A DNA stretch of 64,000 bases, taken from assembly GCA_963070105.1 (NCBI GenBank), contig OY718805.1:6258001-6322000 (forward strand). Reading direction: 5' to 3'. Under the pieces are notes generated by a model. That model worked only from the letters and a program-made list of their open reading frames with translations, ran no database searches and was not told the origin of the DNA. The stretch comes from Litomosoides sigmodontis (Eukaryota > Nematoda > Chromadorea > Rhabditida > Onchocercidae). A program made the translations under genes and the position numbers. The stretch's first letter is position 1; the number at the start of each line of letters is the position of its first letter. Of this stretch, positions 1 through 21,400 are shown piece after piece.

Positions 1-1293
1 ATGAAGCCGGTAAGTTGAGGGATTAATTTACATCGACTTGTTGAGCTCAAAAGTCATATTTTGACGAATTTTTTTTTGAACGCGTTTTGTTATGCGTGCT
101 CTGTAAATGCAAAAAGATGTGGATAAATTGGGGAGAATGTGGAATACACCTGTACCGTTTGGTTCCTAATTTAGTAGGTTGATTTATCTGGCGAAGTGAA
201 CTGTAGTGCGCGATCAGTCTAACTAAAGGTAAATAAGAAACTGGGAGATTCTATGGAATGTGATTAGTAGGTTTTCGAAGTGCATCTCCCTCATTTCATC
301 ACACACATCACTAAACCAACGAGAATAATTGTGCAAGTGGATCTGTATTTGTTTAGTTCAGTCCATTCCTTATACATACCTTTTTTCAAAAGCCTACTGT
401 GTTGCACTAAGTGCTTGTGTGCAGCGCTGATCTTTTATTGAAGGAATTATGCTGTGACAATTTGCTTATGTTCGTGAAAATAGTGTATTATAGCGGAAGC
501 TTATCGTTTCATTTTTCATAGAGAATTGATTTTTGTAAAAGTCCTTATTTCACCGGGGAAAATTTCCAGCACCATGTTTTTTAAATAAGTTGTTTGGTAA
601 TTTTCAGTAAAAAATGGTAAGTTGCTAATAGTAGGTTGTAAAAAATATTTTCAGTAAGTTGCTTACGACTGACTTTGTAAGAGGTTTCTTTTGCTCAGCA
701 TTTACTGAATATGGTTTCCATTCAAATAACAATGAGTTGTACAGTAGACATTTTAGTCGTAAAGCATATGTCACTGACCATTGTCATTCTGCTGTTAACT
801 TCAGAAACCTACCACATCACCGTTACTTACCATTCCAAGACTCGTTCATAATACTTTGAAGATTTCGTATTATTTTACTAGTTATGTAATGCTGAATCCC
901 ACGTGGCATTTTATGCATCTCTTTTTCTTATATTTTATAGCGTCATCGTTATTTTTGTACTAGTGCTTTAGAAATTAAAGATTGAAGATGTATGTGCTTG
1001 CAGAGTTCGGTTAGCGGTGGAGGGAATTCGTGTGCACTAGTCACCACGATCCTATCGGCTGAGAAACGCGACAGTTGGTGAGAGTGAAATTCATCTGGTT
1101 ACCAAACAACTCAAACTGAAATAATTTAGCCTTATCATCTGGAAACTGTTTGGACGAAGTTAACATTACGAGGTTTGCACTATAATTGTATATCATTATT
1201 TGGGAGTTTTTGTGATGTTTGTTGTTTCCGTTCTTCTAGGAATGCAGAGAAAGCTGAGGAGTTCAGAAAAAACTTTCAAAAACTATCTTTCAG
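1..1293 (+). CDS. Possible alternative 5' coding exons of the MNK kinase gene
   Basis: Three short stretches read as exons: 1-9 (Met-Lys-Pro, followed at once by a GTAAGT donor), 1004-1077 (after a TTGCAG acceptor) and 1240-1293 (after TTCTTCTAG). Their phases agree (0, then 2, then 2). The last ends in the phase accepted by the mnk exon at 5270, which would give a junction reading KLSFRFISGRFSD. The encoded peptide is about 46 residues and contains AEKAEEFRKNFQKL. Inference: an upstream promoter makes an MNK isoform that skips the exons at 1585, 4602 and 5064. It could instead be the start of a different gene or chance open sequence. No family match was recognised, and the exact start at base 1 may be a window-edge effect. 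Confidence 0.35.
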
Positions 1294-1584
1294 GTATATA
1301 ACCTGCTCAATTAGTTCATTCGGTCAAATCGATATTTAATCGGCAACAACAGTTTCTCAATTCTCTACCTCGCGTATGTCACTGCGTTTCATATCAGGAA
1401 GCATCATTTCACTAGTTTTGTCGCACAAAAAGCTAATAAAAGAAGAGTTTGTGTCTTCCAGTTCATCGAAGCTTATCTCAAGGTCACGCAGACTTGTATA
1501 ATAATCATTGTCAACCGTTAAACTTATATTTGGTTGTTATTCTGAGGAATATCCGTAGAATTGTGGATTGAGAAGTCAAACGGA

Positions 1585-9818
<8,234 letters not shown>

Positions 9819-12800
9819 TTTTGACATTTCATTTTCCTCGTATAATTGTTTGACTCTTCAAAATTCACTTATCTTAAGGAGATTTTTTTAATTTCAAAAA
9901 AGCTAATAGTTGCACAAATATAAATTGAAAGATAACTGTATGATACATAATGGACAAACCTTTTTTAATTTTTGCGAAGTAGCCTTGATTTATTGTTTTC
10001 TTGTTGTAAATTTCTTTATTCTCTCTTCGAGTACATAGAATGATATCGAGTGATTATTTTGTTATATTCAATTTTTAAGTTAGATTTATCAAAGCTAATT
10101 TGCGTATGAAGTTGTAGAACGGACTGAATTTTACGGAATTGCTATTTATCAAGAACGTTTTAGACGTAATTTTGGATTTTCTTATATAATTGACAGCATT
10201 ATCATAAAAGGAGCTTTAATGTAGCTGTGGATAAGTTCGACTAATCTCGGTTTTGCAATAGAATTCATTTTTTCTCATTTCTTTTTTCTCATTGTTTACG
10301 CATGACGTTTCATTTAGAATGATTGAATGAATGATTCCGATTGTTTACAATATTTCTTTGAGTTGGAATGGGGCATAATTAAGTTCTGATTTTTTAATTT
10401 TTTCACGAGCACCTTTACCAGTACTTTTTTCCTTTTTTTATTCCGCAAAAATTTTCACAAGAAACTCAATGTTATCGTTGGAAAACCAAACTTTAGTTTA
10501 AACACGACGAAGAAGTGAGGGCAAAAAATTATCAAAGTTTTTTTGAAATATTTGGTGAAGACTGTATTTCGTTTGAAATATTAGTCAGTCTTATGTTTGT
10601 ATATGTTCTAATAGAGTGAGTACCCCCGACTTAAGAATAGGGTATCTTCAAACTTGCTTGTATATATTGTTAAATTTCTTTTGTTATTTGATTACTGTTG
10701 GTGTACATAAACCCAGGCAATGTATGTGTAATCTAAGAAGCGTCATTATGTAAATAATTATGTTTTCGTGGAACATTTGAAACGCTTGATGGTTAAATGT
10801 ATATTTCCTCACTGAGAACGCTGTCAGTACTACTTTTTGCTATATTTATTAAGTATTTTTTGTTTTGTAGCACTGATGACTCATAAGAGGGCGATCGAGG
10901 GATGTACTTTGCTCTAAAATTGCATTTCCAAGAAGGCAGTGGATTTTTCCGTTGGAGGGTTGCAGTCCTTTTTTGTCTCTCTTACTTCAAATTAACGCTT
11001 CGTGAACATAGCCACCTCCAGTCAGCTAACACTTTGTTTTTATTTGGAAAATTTTTTGTTTGATATCTTCTTCAGGTGCTTTGATTTGTTCCATTATGGG
11101 TTTATTTGAAGCTATTCAGTATGTGGTCTTGTTGTGTCCCACTTTGGAACTTAACTTGCCATACAATGGGCCCATTTTGATATCACTTTTGGTTTTTTAC
11201 GAGAGTTTCGAGTAATTTCAAACGATCCAGGTTGTCTCTGTATATTTGCACGGAAGAAAATCAGTGCCTATATAAAGCGGCACATTTCGGGCCTTTTTTT
11301 GTGGATTTCAGCGCAACTTTTTCTTGTTTTTCTAATCCGTATTCGTTTGATTCCGGTTTTCATGATTTAAAACTTGCATTCTGTTATATGCCTATTTATA
11401 ATTATTGGCATAGTGTGTTCATTCAATTATTTTTTTAGGCTGTTAGTAACTTTGTTTCATTTTTTGGTTTGTTTCTTTTTATTATTTTATGAACGGATTT
11501 GATTTTTCGGTGTTCTGTATCTTAAATTTTCATGTATTTTAAAAATTAAAATTATATTGCATTCTTACGGTAAAGCGTTGGGGATTAATGAAGAGGATCG
11601 GTAGTGTCAGTCCATTCACATGTTAAATTTCGGCGTCTGATTTTCGGACCGATGTATATGCTCATTCCGATTCACACATTCGGTCCGGAATAAAATAATC
11701 CCAAACAAGAGATTCTTTAATATCAACTCGGTAGCACATTCTGATTACTAGTATAGATGGGACAAACTGCGGACCGTAAAGTCGAATGGTAATGTTTTGA
11801 CACAAATATTTCTGCTTATCATATGCCTCAGAAGGTTGTCGTTTTGTTCTTCTGGGACTGATAATTCATTTTTGATGGGACTTACCTGTCTGTTTGAAAA
11901 ATTGGAATCGTCAGATTAGATGGGAAATTGACTTCTAGTTGCGCTTTCTTTATAGGAGAGACGACTCTTATTTGAGGCCCGAATTATTGTAATTCGAAAA
12001 GTTACGATTCCCTGAAGAAATTCCCTTACTTTGGTTGTGGTAGAGGTCATTTTTTAGTTTAAAGAGAGGAGAGGGTTTTACCATTTTTTTTATCACTCAA
12101 GGATGTTTTTGTTTTTGTAAGTGTAAATTCGTTTGACTTGCTTCCCTCACCATTGACCCCTTACCTTGACGCTTGGTAGGATGTTTTTCGCTGTTGACGA
12201 CTAGGCCCGGAATATTTGTAATCTAACTTATTCGACCAGTGGAAGCTCACAGGAGTAGTTGATGCGCCCATTGTTCCGTTGAGTTAGGTTTGTATCTGAA
12301 GTGTGGAAAGCGTGAAATAAAATGCAAAAAATATGGATTACAAAAACAAAGCCATTTTTACCTGTGCAGCACTAACCTAAAGTTAGTGTTTCCTAAAGCA
12401 GCAGCCATTGCCGTTTGTTTGGCTCACTCCAATAATGCACGAAATCTGTCGAGATTTCGCAGACATGTTAACAATGGCCCTTCGCTCTTCTGGCTACAGT
12501 TAAGTGGAGGAAGTGAGTGATAAGTCGTGCCGACGATCGGCGTAACGTGTCGTGCAACGATGATAACATGGCCAAAAGGCATAAATCTTCCGGCTGCATA
12601 GGGACTTATCACTGAATCTGCGACTGCCACCTGCCATCGGCCTAACGACAAGCAGTGATGTCACATATGGCGACACTGCTGTTGACACATGCAGTTTGAT
12701 GCAAGAAGTGATCCGAGAAATGGCGGAGAGACAGAAGGAGGAATGCGCACTGATATGATGATAAGAGATTGTGGGAACGAAACACATGCTAATCGCCCAC

Positions 12801-13035
12801 TTCCCCTCTTTCCAGTCCCGTTCGTGGAGAGGAGAGAGAGAGACAGAGAGACAGTCCTCTTTCTGCCTTTTCGATCTATCATTTTGGGATTTGAAATTTT
12901 GAGACAAACCGGAGAAGAGAGTAAACAAAAATAACTCAAACAATTTATGCATTTGAGATTCGCAGGAGTATTCCTCAGCCCTACCTTTATTTCATCACTT
13001 TCCTGTTAGTTGTACTCTGAGAGAGAGGGGAAGAC

Positions 13036-13066
<31 letters not shown>

Positions 13067-15402
13067 GGGAAGATGAAATAGAGCAGAGAGAGACATCTTA
13101 AAATATTGATTGTTTTCCAACATAGCAACAGCAGCATTTCAATGTTGGTTTGGAAGAAAAGTAGGATGAATTAAAGGGCTCGACGATCCGTTCGTCCATG
13201 TTGGAACACAATCAGCACAGGTGTCGCTGTTAACCTCATTCGTTCATTACCTTTGCTGCTCCGTTAACCTTCTTCTTCACTCTCTTACTCCACCACCATT
13301 GATTATTATTATTATTATAATTATCTCGTCCTGTTACTCGGATTTTTCTGGGAATCACCTCGTCTGCTTAATTTTGCATTCATGGAAGGGATATTCACCT
13401 CCAGCTGTAGTGCTCTTTAACATTTCACGCTGCTGCTATTCACTTGACGCTGACGCTTCGTTTTCACCTATCCATCTGATGAAATAACAGTGATAATTAA
13501 CGTCTGCTGAAGTACGTGCGTGATAAGTAGGCTTTCTTGCAGTGAATAATTCATCCTTCTCTGTCATTCTTCCGCAAAGCAATTTTTACAGAGACAGTGT
13601 GGGGAATTAATGAATCAGATTTTCCGGTCACTCCTAACACTATCTAAACAGTGTAATGCATAACATTAACTTTCTGCTTCATGAAACGTATTTGCAGCTG
13701 TCGTTGTTTTCAGTTCCCGTACTGCCACACCGTCACTTTACCTGTTTCCTTATTTGCTTGCTGCTCGTCACCACTACTCCATTAAATTACCGTGCGTTGA
13801 TGACAGTAACTGGATGGGTTGACTTGGATGGAATTGAATTTGCTAGAAGAGATGATATGATGGAGGAACGATAATCGGACAGGCGCAATAGGAAAATGCT
13901 GCATTCACTTTTGAATTTGCAGTATATGAATTTTGCTTTTGCTTGAAATGCTTCAATTTGATTCAGAATTGCCAGGTTTCATGAATTTATTCTTTTAGGG
14001 AAGGAACATCCATCAAATGATTCAGCAGCTTTTTTAATTAATTGAAGGCATTCCAACTTTTACTTCTTCCTACTTTTATTTCCAAATTCATTTTACATTG
14101 TGGGAATTTCGTCTTTCTCCTTTTATCTCTCTTCAGCTCATTGTTGCAGAACGCTCGTTTCACTACTTGCTGTTCAAAATTTGAACGAAACTTACCGAAA
14201 ATCAAGCCAAAACGAATTAACTATGAATTAATATTTTTTAATTGATGAAGATAGGTGATACCCTCATTTATATAGTTCAAATATATGCGCATTTTGACAT
14301 GTTTCGCCGTTGAAATTGATCTCTGCTCAAGTCATCGCCCTTCCACACATCGTTGCATCGATTTGTAGCACACAGTTCACTGTTAGCGACACTTCCCCGT
14401 TTTGCTTCACTTGCAATTGTCAACGTTAAATTAATTAACAGTACAGTAATTAACACTGATAAGGAGTGAATGAATGAACGGAACTGCCTCGGAGATGAGG
14501 AATTGTTGAATTTCAAAGATGTGAAGTGATCTTAAAGCTTTTTCTCGTGCATTTCAGTAATGTCATTTAAAATTGCTACAAGAAATATTTGCTATCAGAG
14601 ATGAAGAAGAAAATGAGTTGAAAGTCTTTTGCTAAGTAATGATTAGAGCTAATAAGAGAAGGAGAGAGAGCGAAATGGTTCGCTTTAATAGTTTTAAAAC
14701 CAATTCATTCCTATTGTATTCGCATAATCGATGCGTCATTGCGTTTGTTTTTTGTTTTTGTCTTGTAAAATTAATGTTTAGCTTTTTAAAAAAAACGGAT
14801 TATTCCAGAAATACAGCACTTTATAGTGCATCTAATGGAAAAAAGAAAAAAAGAAGAACAATAACGTAGGCGCTTATTTGGTGATGCGCCATCGCCGCTT
14901 GGCGTTTCCTGTATCGACGTAATTTTTCACATTTTTCATTCCGATATTTGTTTTACCATTGTTGTATCAATCGACTCAACATCGAGGAATTACTAATTCA
15001 TCGTTCTTGCCAGTAAACAGTTTATTATTTTACCATTTTACACTCTTTTTCCTTCAGATATTGGATAGTACCTTTCACATGACACTTCTTCTAGCTTATC
15101 ACGTAATATTCACAAATTCGCTGAAATTTTTTGATGTCACTGAAAGGTATTCATACATTTGGAGGCAGAAAGCGAGGTAAAAACTGATCTGACATAAGTA
15201 GGTGTGGAGGATTGTAAAATGTAGAATCGTTTTTTTAGTTTCGTTGAAACGGTGAAATTCAGTTTTAGTAAAGTTTACACAATGAAATTTCTGTTGCAAA
15301 TGTGATGGTATTCTAAAGGTTGAATTTTCTTCAGCGAAAAGCATTTTGCAACAGTGCTTTCGGGAATAATTTCCTATTACCTCGTCAAAGAATTATGTAA
15401 AG
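9819..15402. other. Intergenic region between mnk and the FHA-PHD gene
   Basis: About 5.6 kb that should hold the mnk 3' UTR and the promoter of the next gene. AATAAA-type hexamers are present (for example near 11691). Purine-rich simple repeats lie around 12832-12852 and 13019-13065, and there is a short ATT repeat near 13302. The open frames here are short, AT-driven and lack splice support or recognisable domains. No protein gene is called. Confidence 0.6.
13019..13065. repeat. (GA)n purine tract
   Basis: A GAGAGA tract with a few interruptions. A shorter related tract lies about 180 bp upstream. Confidence 0.9.
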
Positions 15403-18400
15403 ATGACGATCTATCAGTTGCGTCGTTTACATGTCAATCAAAATTCGCAGTCATTTTTACCAGATGATACGGTCCTTTTGTAAGTTTTAATTTTATTGCA
15501 TTTTCATTGGAACCTATTGAGTTCTAAAGTGACACGCATACAGCACTTCTTGTTGCTTTATTCTTTTGTGAAGAAATGGAAGGAACCACTGAATCACTGA
15601 ATCCATGCCTTCGAGTGTGGTTAGATGATTCTGTTATTAGCTCGGATCTCAGGTTGCAATGAGGTTAAGAATTTGATGTGATAAGCAGTGGGGATTTTCT
15701 CTATTTTATTGATGATGTCAAGATGGAAAGAAATGTGAAAACTAAATCACTGCAATAACTCATGCATATTAGTTGAACTTATTTAAGGTCTTCAAAAAAA
15801 CAATATACATATTGATCCGTTCGGTTATTGCTGTATATTATCTTGTTGTTCTTTACTTATTAGTTTTTTATATCAAAATTTTAAGGTATCAAACGACGAA
15901 GATTGGCAGGAATCCTGACCTGGTCGACGTTGTCCTAATTTCACAAGTGCACAGGTATTACAGTGCTTCAATTTCTTGAAAAATGTTTCTTATCGAACTT
16001 GAGAAGAAATGTAAACTTAGGCAACTGGATTGAGAAGATCATCCTTTTCTGGAAAGTAAATTAAACTTAGTTCAATTAGTTTTGAGTAACCTTATTTCCA
16101 GATAATTGTGTTTCATTTTCTCGGTTATACTTTTGACACACTACGCTTGACTTAAAAATGTGAAAATATTGTTTAGGTGTTATTCATATCTTAGTAGGGA
16201 CAACAGCGCTTTGTCTTGATGATATTTATATAAGCGGAATTGGACACTTGTTTTTTATTGTATATAACAAGCAAATATATTTTCAGCAACATGATCTCAA
16301 GAGAACACACGACAATATTTGTAAAAGTAAAACGTGATCGATATGCATGTTTCATAAAGGATCATTCCCTCAATGGCACTTATGTTAATGATTTTAGGGT
16401 ACGCTGATTTTCATAACTCGTAGCACTACCTTTGTAATGCGTTGTCCATACTTCTAATCGATCCTTATCACCTCATTTATTTATTTGAAAGATTTCTAGG
16501 TATCAGGTGAAGCTGAGCTGCAGCAAGGTGATGTAATTAAATTTGGACACGTAAATGGTGCAGCTATTAAGCCCGGTTGCTATGGACCGCAAACTTCTGC
16601 CGAATTCACATTTGTTGTATGTTTATTTCATTTAACATCAGTGAATAAGAGGTGGTTGGTCGTTTCCTTTCCTTCAGAAATGAAATTAAGCTAACAAATG
16701 TCATTTTTTTGAAGTGTAATATTATAACAAAAGGAAAGTAATGAGTTATAATTTTTTTTAGTGGTAATCCTTATAATCTTGTTTTAGAAGTAAATATCAT
16801 ATTCAGAGTTTCAGACCTTTTTTTAGTTTGAAGAAGCACCAGTGCATCGATTAAGTGATCGTAGACGTCCTATAACAATCATGGGTAATGCACGGCAGGA
16901 TTTTTCCCAGGTAAGCATTGCCACTTACTCATTCATCATTTTACTTTCTCGAATAAAAAGCAGCAAAGTGAGAGCGGAGACTTTCAACAGAATTATCCGC
17001 ATCATTTTAAATTTTTATTAGAATATTCTTCAAGACTGACTACAGTTTCATCTCTAAAATCAGTTGCAATATTTTCCAAGTTTTCTGCTCACAGTGTATC
17101 GAATGCTACCCACAACACGCGACAGTTTCATAGGTTTCAACTAATTGAGAATTTGAGAAAAAATATTAAGGCTTGGTGCAAAGATCAGTTTAGATTAGCT
17201 TGTCGATAAAACTTATTATCAATAACTTGATAAGTGATAGATAGATAGATTGGTTTAAAGAGTATATATGTTGCGTCTTTGCAGAAGATCAGATCCTAGA
17301 CAATTTATGATCTTCGTGGAGAAGTGCACTAAAAAAATTTTTGAAATTCGAATCTGAAATAGCCGTCACTTTTAGAATAGCACATTGAAATTTTCGCTAC
17401 CTATTTCTGATTGCGATAATAACATCAACTTCATTGCAGATGTTTGTCGGTGACGGGAAAAACATGCATACGACATCTCGATTACCTTTAACCAATCCAC
17501 CGATGGAACTTGCAACTTCATGGCAGAATCCGGCTGCTGCTGGTGCTGCAGCAGCACCGTTCTATAATTTACAGAGGTTTCCTGGTTATTATCAGGCAGC
17601 TTTTCCTCAACTCAGTTCTGCTTATCTACACTCATTGTGGCCCCAAAATCCTTGGCAGTCGCAATCACATACGGCTACTCAACAATTTCAGCACCACCAT
17701 TTGGAACAGCAGAAGCAAGTAGAGGCTGTTGCAGTAAGTTTATTTTTTCCAGTGAATCTTTTTTAACGAGATAAATTTTAGTGGTTAAAATATGAAAATA
17801 TTTAAAAAAAAATATTTTCATATTTTAACCATTCGGATGTTTTTTAGCAGTATGGTCAGTTGACTAATCCGGCATGGATGGGTGCAAATATGCCGATTAC
17901 TGCTGATACTTCATCTTTCATGGGAACATCTGGTGATAATCGACTGCGTTCTGTTGTATCAGAGCAACCATCTTCACCAAGGGTAGCTTCGAATATTGCA
18001 GTTCAAATGGCAGTTACTGCTGCCGTTGCAGGAGCGTCCTCTCAACGAACAGCCACGGCAACTGCGGCAGTCACTGACCAGTCATCGGGAATTGCTGGCC
18101 AAAACATTAATACGCAGAGCAATCAGTTATTACAGTCTTTAGCGCAACACACATCAGCTTTACGTTCAGCTAAAGTTCAGACTTCTGCTACAATACCAGG
18201 GAATATCTCGGTTACTGGAAGTACTGCAACAATAGCTGCACATCAACATCACTACTCAACTAATTCACGAGTCGCTGATGCACAAAGGGTTTCTAGATTA
18301 ACAGATTGTTCTTCTGCTCAGGTAATTGCCACGCCATCAGCTATTGATAGTGTGAAACGTATGGAATGTGATAGTTCTGTGCCAAGTCCGCCCAAAAGTC

Positions 18401-21400
18401 AGCAACAACAACAAACGACGGCAGCTATGTTTTGTATGGTACCGACCGATGGTGTTGGTATCCATCGAACAGCAACAACAGCAGTATTATCACAACCATC
18501 ACTGTCACCCATAACTATTCATGCTCCAGCTCAACTTCAGGCTCAAGTTCCCAGCCCAACACCTTCAGCAGCAGCAGCAATAGCGGTGGTAGTAAGCAAT
18601 GGACGAAGGTTTAGTAATGATAGAATTTCCACAGCAGTAAGCACCTGTAGTACTTTCACAGTTTTAAATACTCTGCCAACTGCTATGAATGTGGGTGCAA
18701 TAACACCGATGCCAGCTGGATCTATAGCGCCCGTTGCGCTTTCCCAAGTGCCAACGTCACTTACGGCAACCTCATTTAGAACACAAGAGAGACCAATGGA
18801 GGAGTTGCAAAGAGGTATATTTCTAACCAATTTTTGTGGGCAAACGCTAATAATGTTCATTTTAAAAGAACCAACATTTTAAATATTTTTATATTTCATA
18901 TAATTTAACCTATTTTAAATTGCAGTGTCCCTAATATATCCATCGATCATATCATAAATAATACAGAGTTCTTTTTTTGTTTTTTTCTCGACAATTTTTA
19001 ATTCTATTTCATTTTAGCTACTGAACTCATTTCTAGAAAATGCGGAACGAAATAGTCGATTGTCTGGTTTGGAAGAGTTGACGGATGATTTGTTAGAAGA
19101 CTGTGGTCCACCGAGGCGTGCACCTACACCAGCATCCAGTTACTCTGAATTACCTACCGGATCAACGGTGCAACAAGAACCGCACATGATAGACGAACTG
19201 AAATCTTCGGATTCAGTGCGTTCACCACACCACCAATCACCAAAAAGTAAGTTGATATTCATCATTTGCTTTCCTGTAAAGTTGATGTTCTACATTTCTT
19301 TGTCATATTTTTTGCACGAAACTTATAAATTCATATTACGTTTGAGATAAAATATTCTGACATGTAGATTAGAGCCTTTTGTTATATCTCGATTTTTAGT
19401 GGGCAGTTGTCTCAAAGATGCAGGTAAATGCAAACTTATTTCTAATTTCTTATCACATTTCCAATAAAATGTATCTATGTCAAAATAATGCATACAGGGC
19501 GTGGACACGGTCATTCCGATTCGTCTTGTTCTCCCACTCAGACGCCTGTCGTAGTGGAACAAAAGGTTGAGCCGAAGAAACGACGTAAGAATAATGAGGT
19601 ACTACTTTGCTTATTATGTTTCCATTGTTGTGAGCGATGTATTCTCGTATTACGTGTTATGAATGAAACAGCTTTCTGAACGCTGCAAATGGAAAAGACT
19701 ATTGATACCGACAACACAGAATGCATTGTTTTAAAATTAAATAGAAAATTACGACTATAAGTCAGTTTAGAGCTCTTTTATTTTATCATCAAACATTTGC
19801 TACTATGAAGACGTATTGGACGAAATTGATGCGCTAGGTGTAAATTGTAACTGGGATTGAGGTACCGGTTTACATTTGTACAAATTGCATGTTCTCGCAG
19901 GATTCCCGCACTTATATCTGATTAATTTTTCTTTAATTCAGGTAGCAATGTTGTTAAATGATTTAACTGAAGTAGCATGGCATCATCTTGCGAGAAAGAG
20001 TACTAATAAAATCACTACGCCAACGCAAACGAGGTCATTTTCAGTAACAGCAATAAAAAAATTTTCCTTTGTAACGGAATGTCTTTTTTGTATTTATAAA
20101 GAAATGTTTTGTAAGTGAATTTTCATGTATGTTACTTGTGTCAGAAGTCAAATCAAGGATTCATAATAACGTTTTATAGTGAAGGAAAAGATGCTCGGAA
20201 TATTTTTAAGAAATAATTTTTTGTTAAAATTAATACGAGTTCAGTTAGTGCAGTTAATTTGCTGATCTAGGAATCTTCTTAACCTATAGGTACAGTGTAC
20301 TAAAATATAAAACGAAACCTCACACTGCAAATTATAACATTCTTTAAAAAGCTAGTGTTATTATTAGTTTATATCTATTATATAATGATAGAAGGTACAA
20401 CGAAATAGCACATCTCAATTTCAGGAAGGCATGCACACATGATGAAGATGATGGTGCTGATAATAGAAGCTGTAAAAGTGATTTGAGTGGCTCAGACAAA
20501 GATGGAGAAAGAAAGCAACAACAGAAAGCTGCTACGAAAGCAAAAGTTGTTTCATCAAAAAGTGTGACGTCTTCTAAAGTTAAGAGTTCAGATAGGGGTG
20601 CTGCACGGAAACGTGGTCGTCCGAAGAAGGGTTGCCTTACTTCGGAAAATGCAACCACTGCAAATATAATTAAAAAGAAAGCATCAGTGATAAAGAAACG
20701 AAAGAAGAGATCTTTTAGCAGCGACAGTATGAGCTCATCAGATTCTGATGATGAGGAGAGGAGTAGAGAAAATTTGAAGAAGCCGCAAACTTTATCAAAG
20801 GACCTACCAGGTACTTCAGCGGCTGAAAAGATTGAAAGAGCACTTGATATGGTGAGAAAGAGGCGGACATTACCAAATTCTGATGATGAAAATAGCAGTT
20901 CATCAGTTGCTACTTCTTCATCACCTTCTCCTATCCGACGAACATGGGGCGCAACGTCACAACGCAAAACTGCACACACAACCGGTGGTAGTGGTATAAG
21001 TAAGAAAATGAACAAAACGGGCCGTCGTCAATCACGTTCTATAAGTAAGGTATCGCGAAAGCAAACACATAAGGGAATCGCCATCTCTTCCACAAATACC
21101 CGGAAGAAAGGGCGTAAGAAGAAAAAGCGGTCATCTTCAAGCGAAAGTGGTAAGTCACAGAACGGGTGATTTTTTATTTTTTGATTATATGTGTGGGTTG
21201 GTGTGATGCAGTGGCGTATCCAAACATCCTCAGTAATGACTTTTTAATAGGATTGGAAATGAGAATTTAAGTTGCATCGTATATTCGATTGGAAATTATC
21301 TTTTTGAAAATCCAAAAAAAGTCAAATAGGAATTTTGGATAAGGTAATGGATATGTCATTGGTGTAAGTGTCGCCGGTTGTTATGTTCTTTTTTTTCTGC

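Noticed and set aside
12424..12952. Overlapping open frames on both strands
   Set aside because: Several frames are open at once in a GA/CT-biased region, with no start context, splice sites or domain.
20344..21015. 223-codon open frame on the minus strand
   Set aside because: It is antisense to the Ser/Lys-rich exon 20425-21149 of the FHA-PHD gene; its Leu/Phe/Ser-rich content is what such a codon pattern gives on the other strand.
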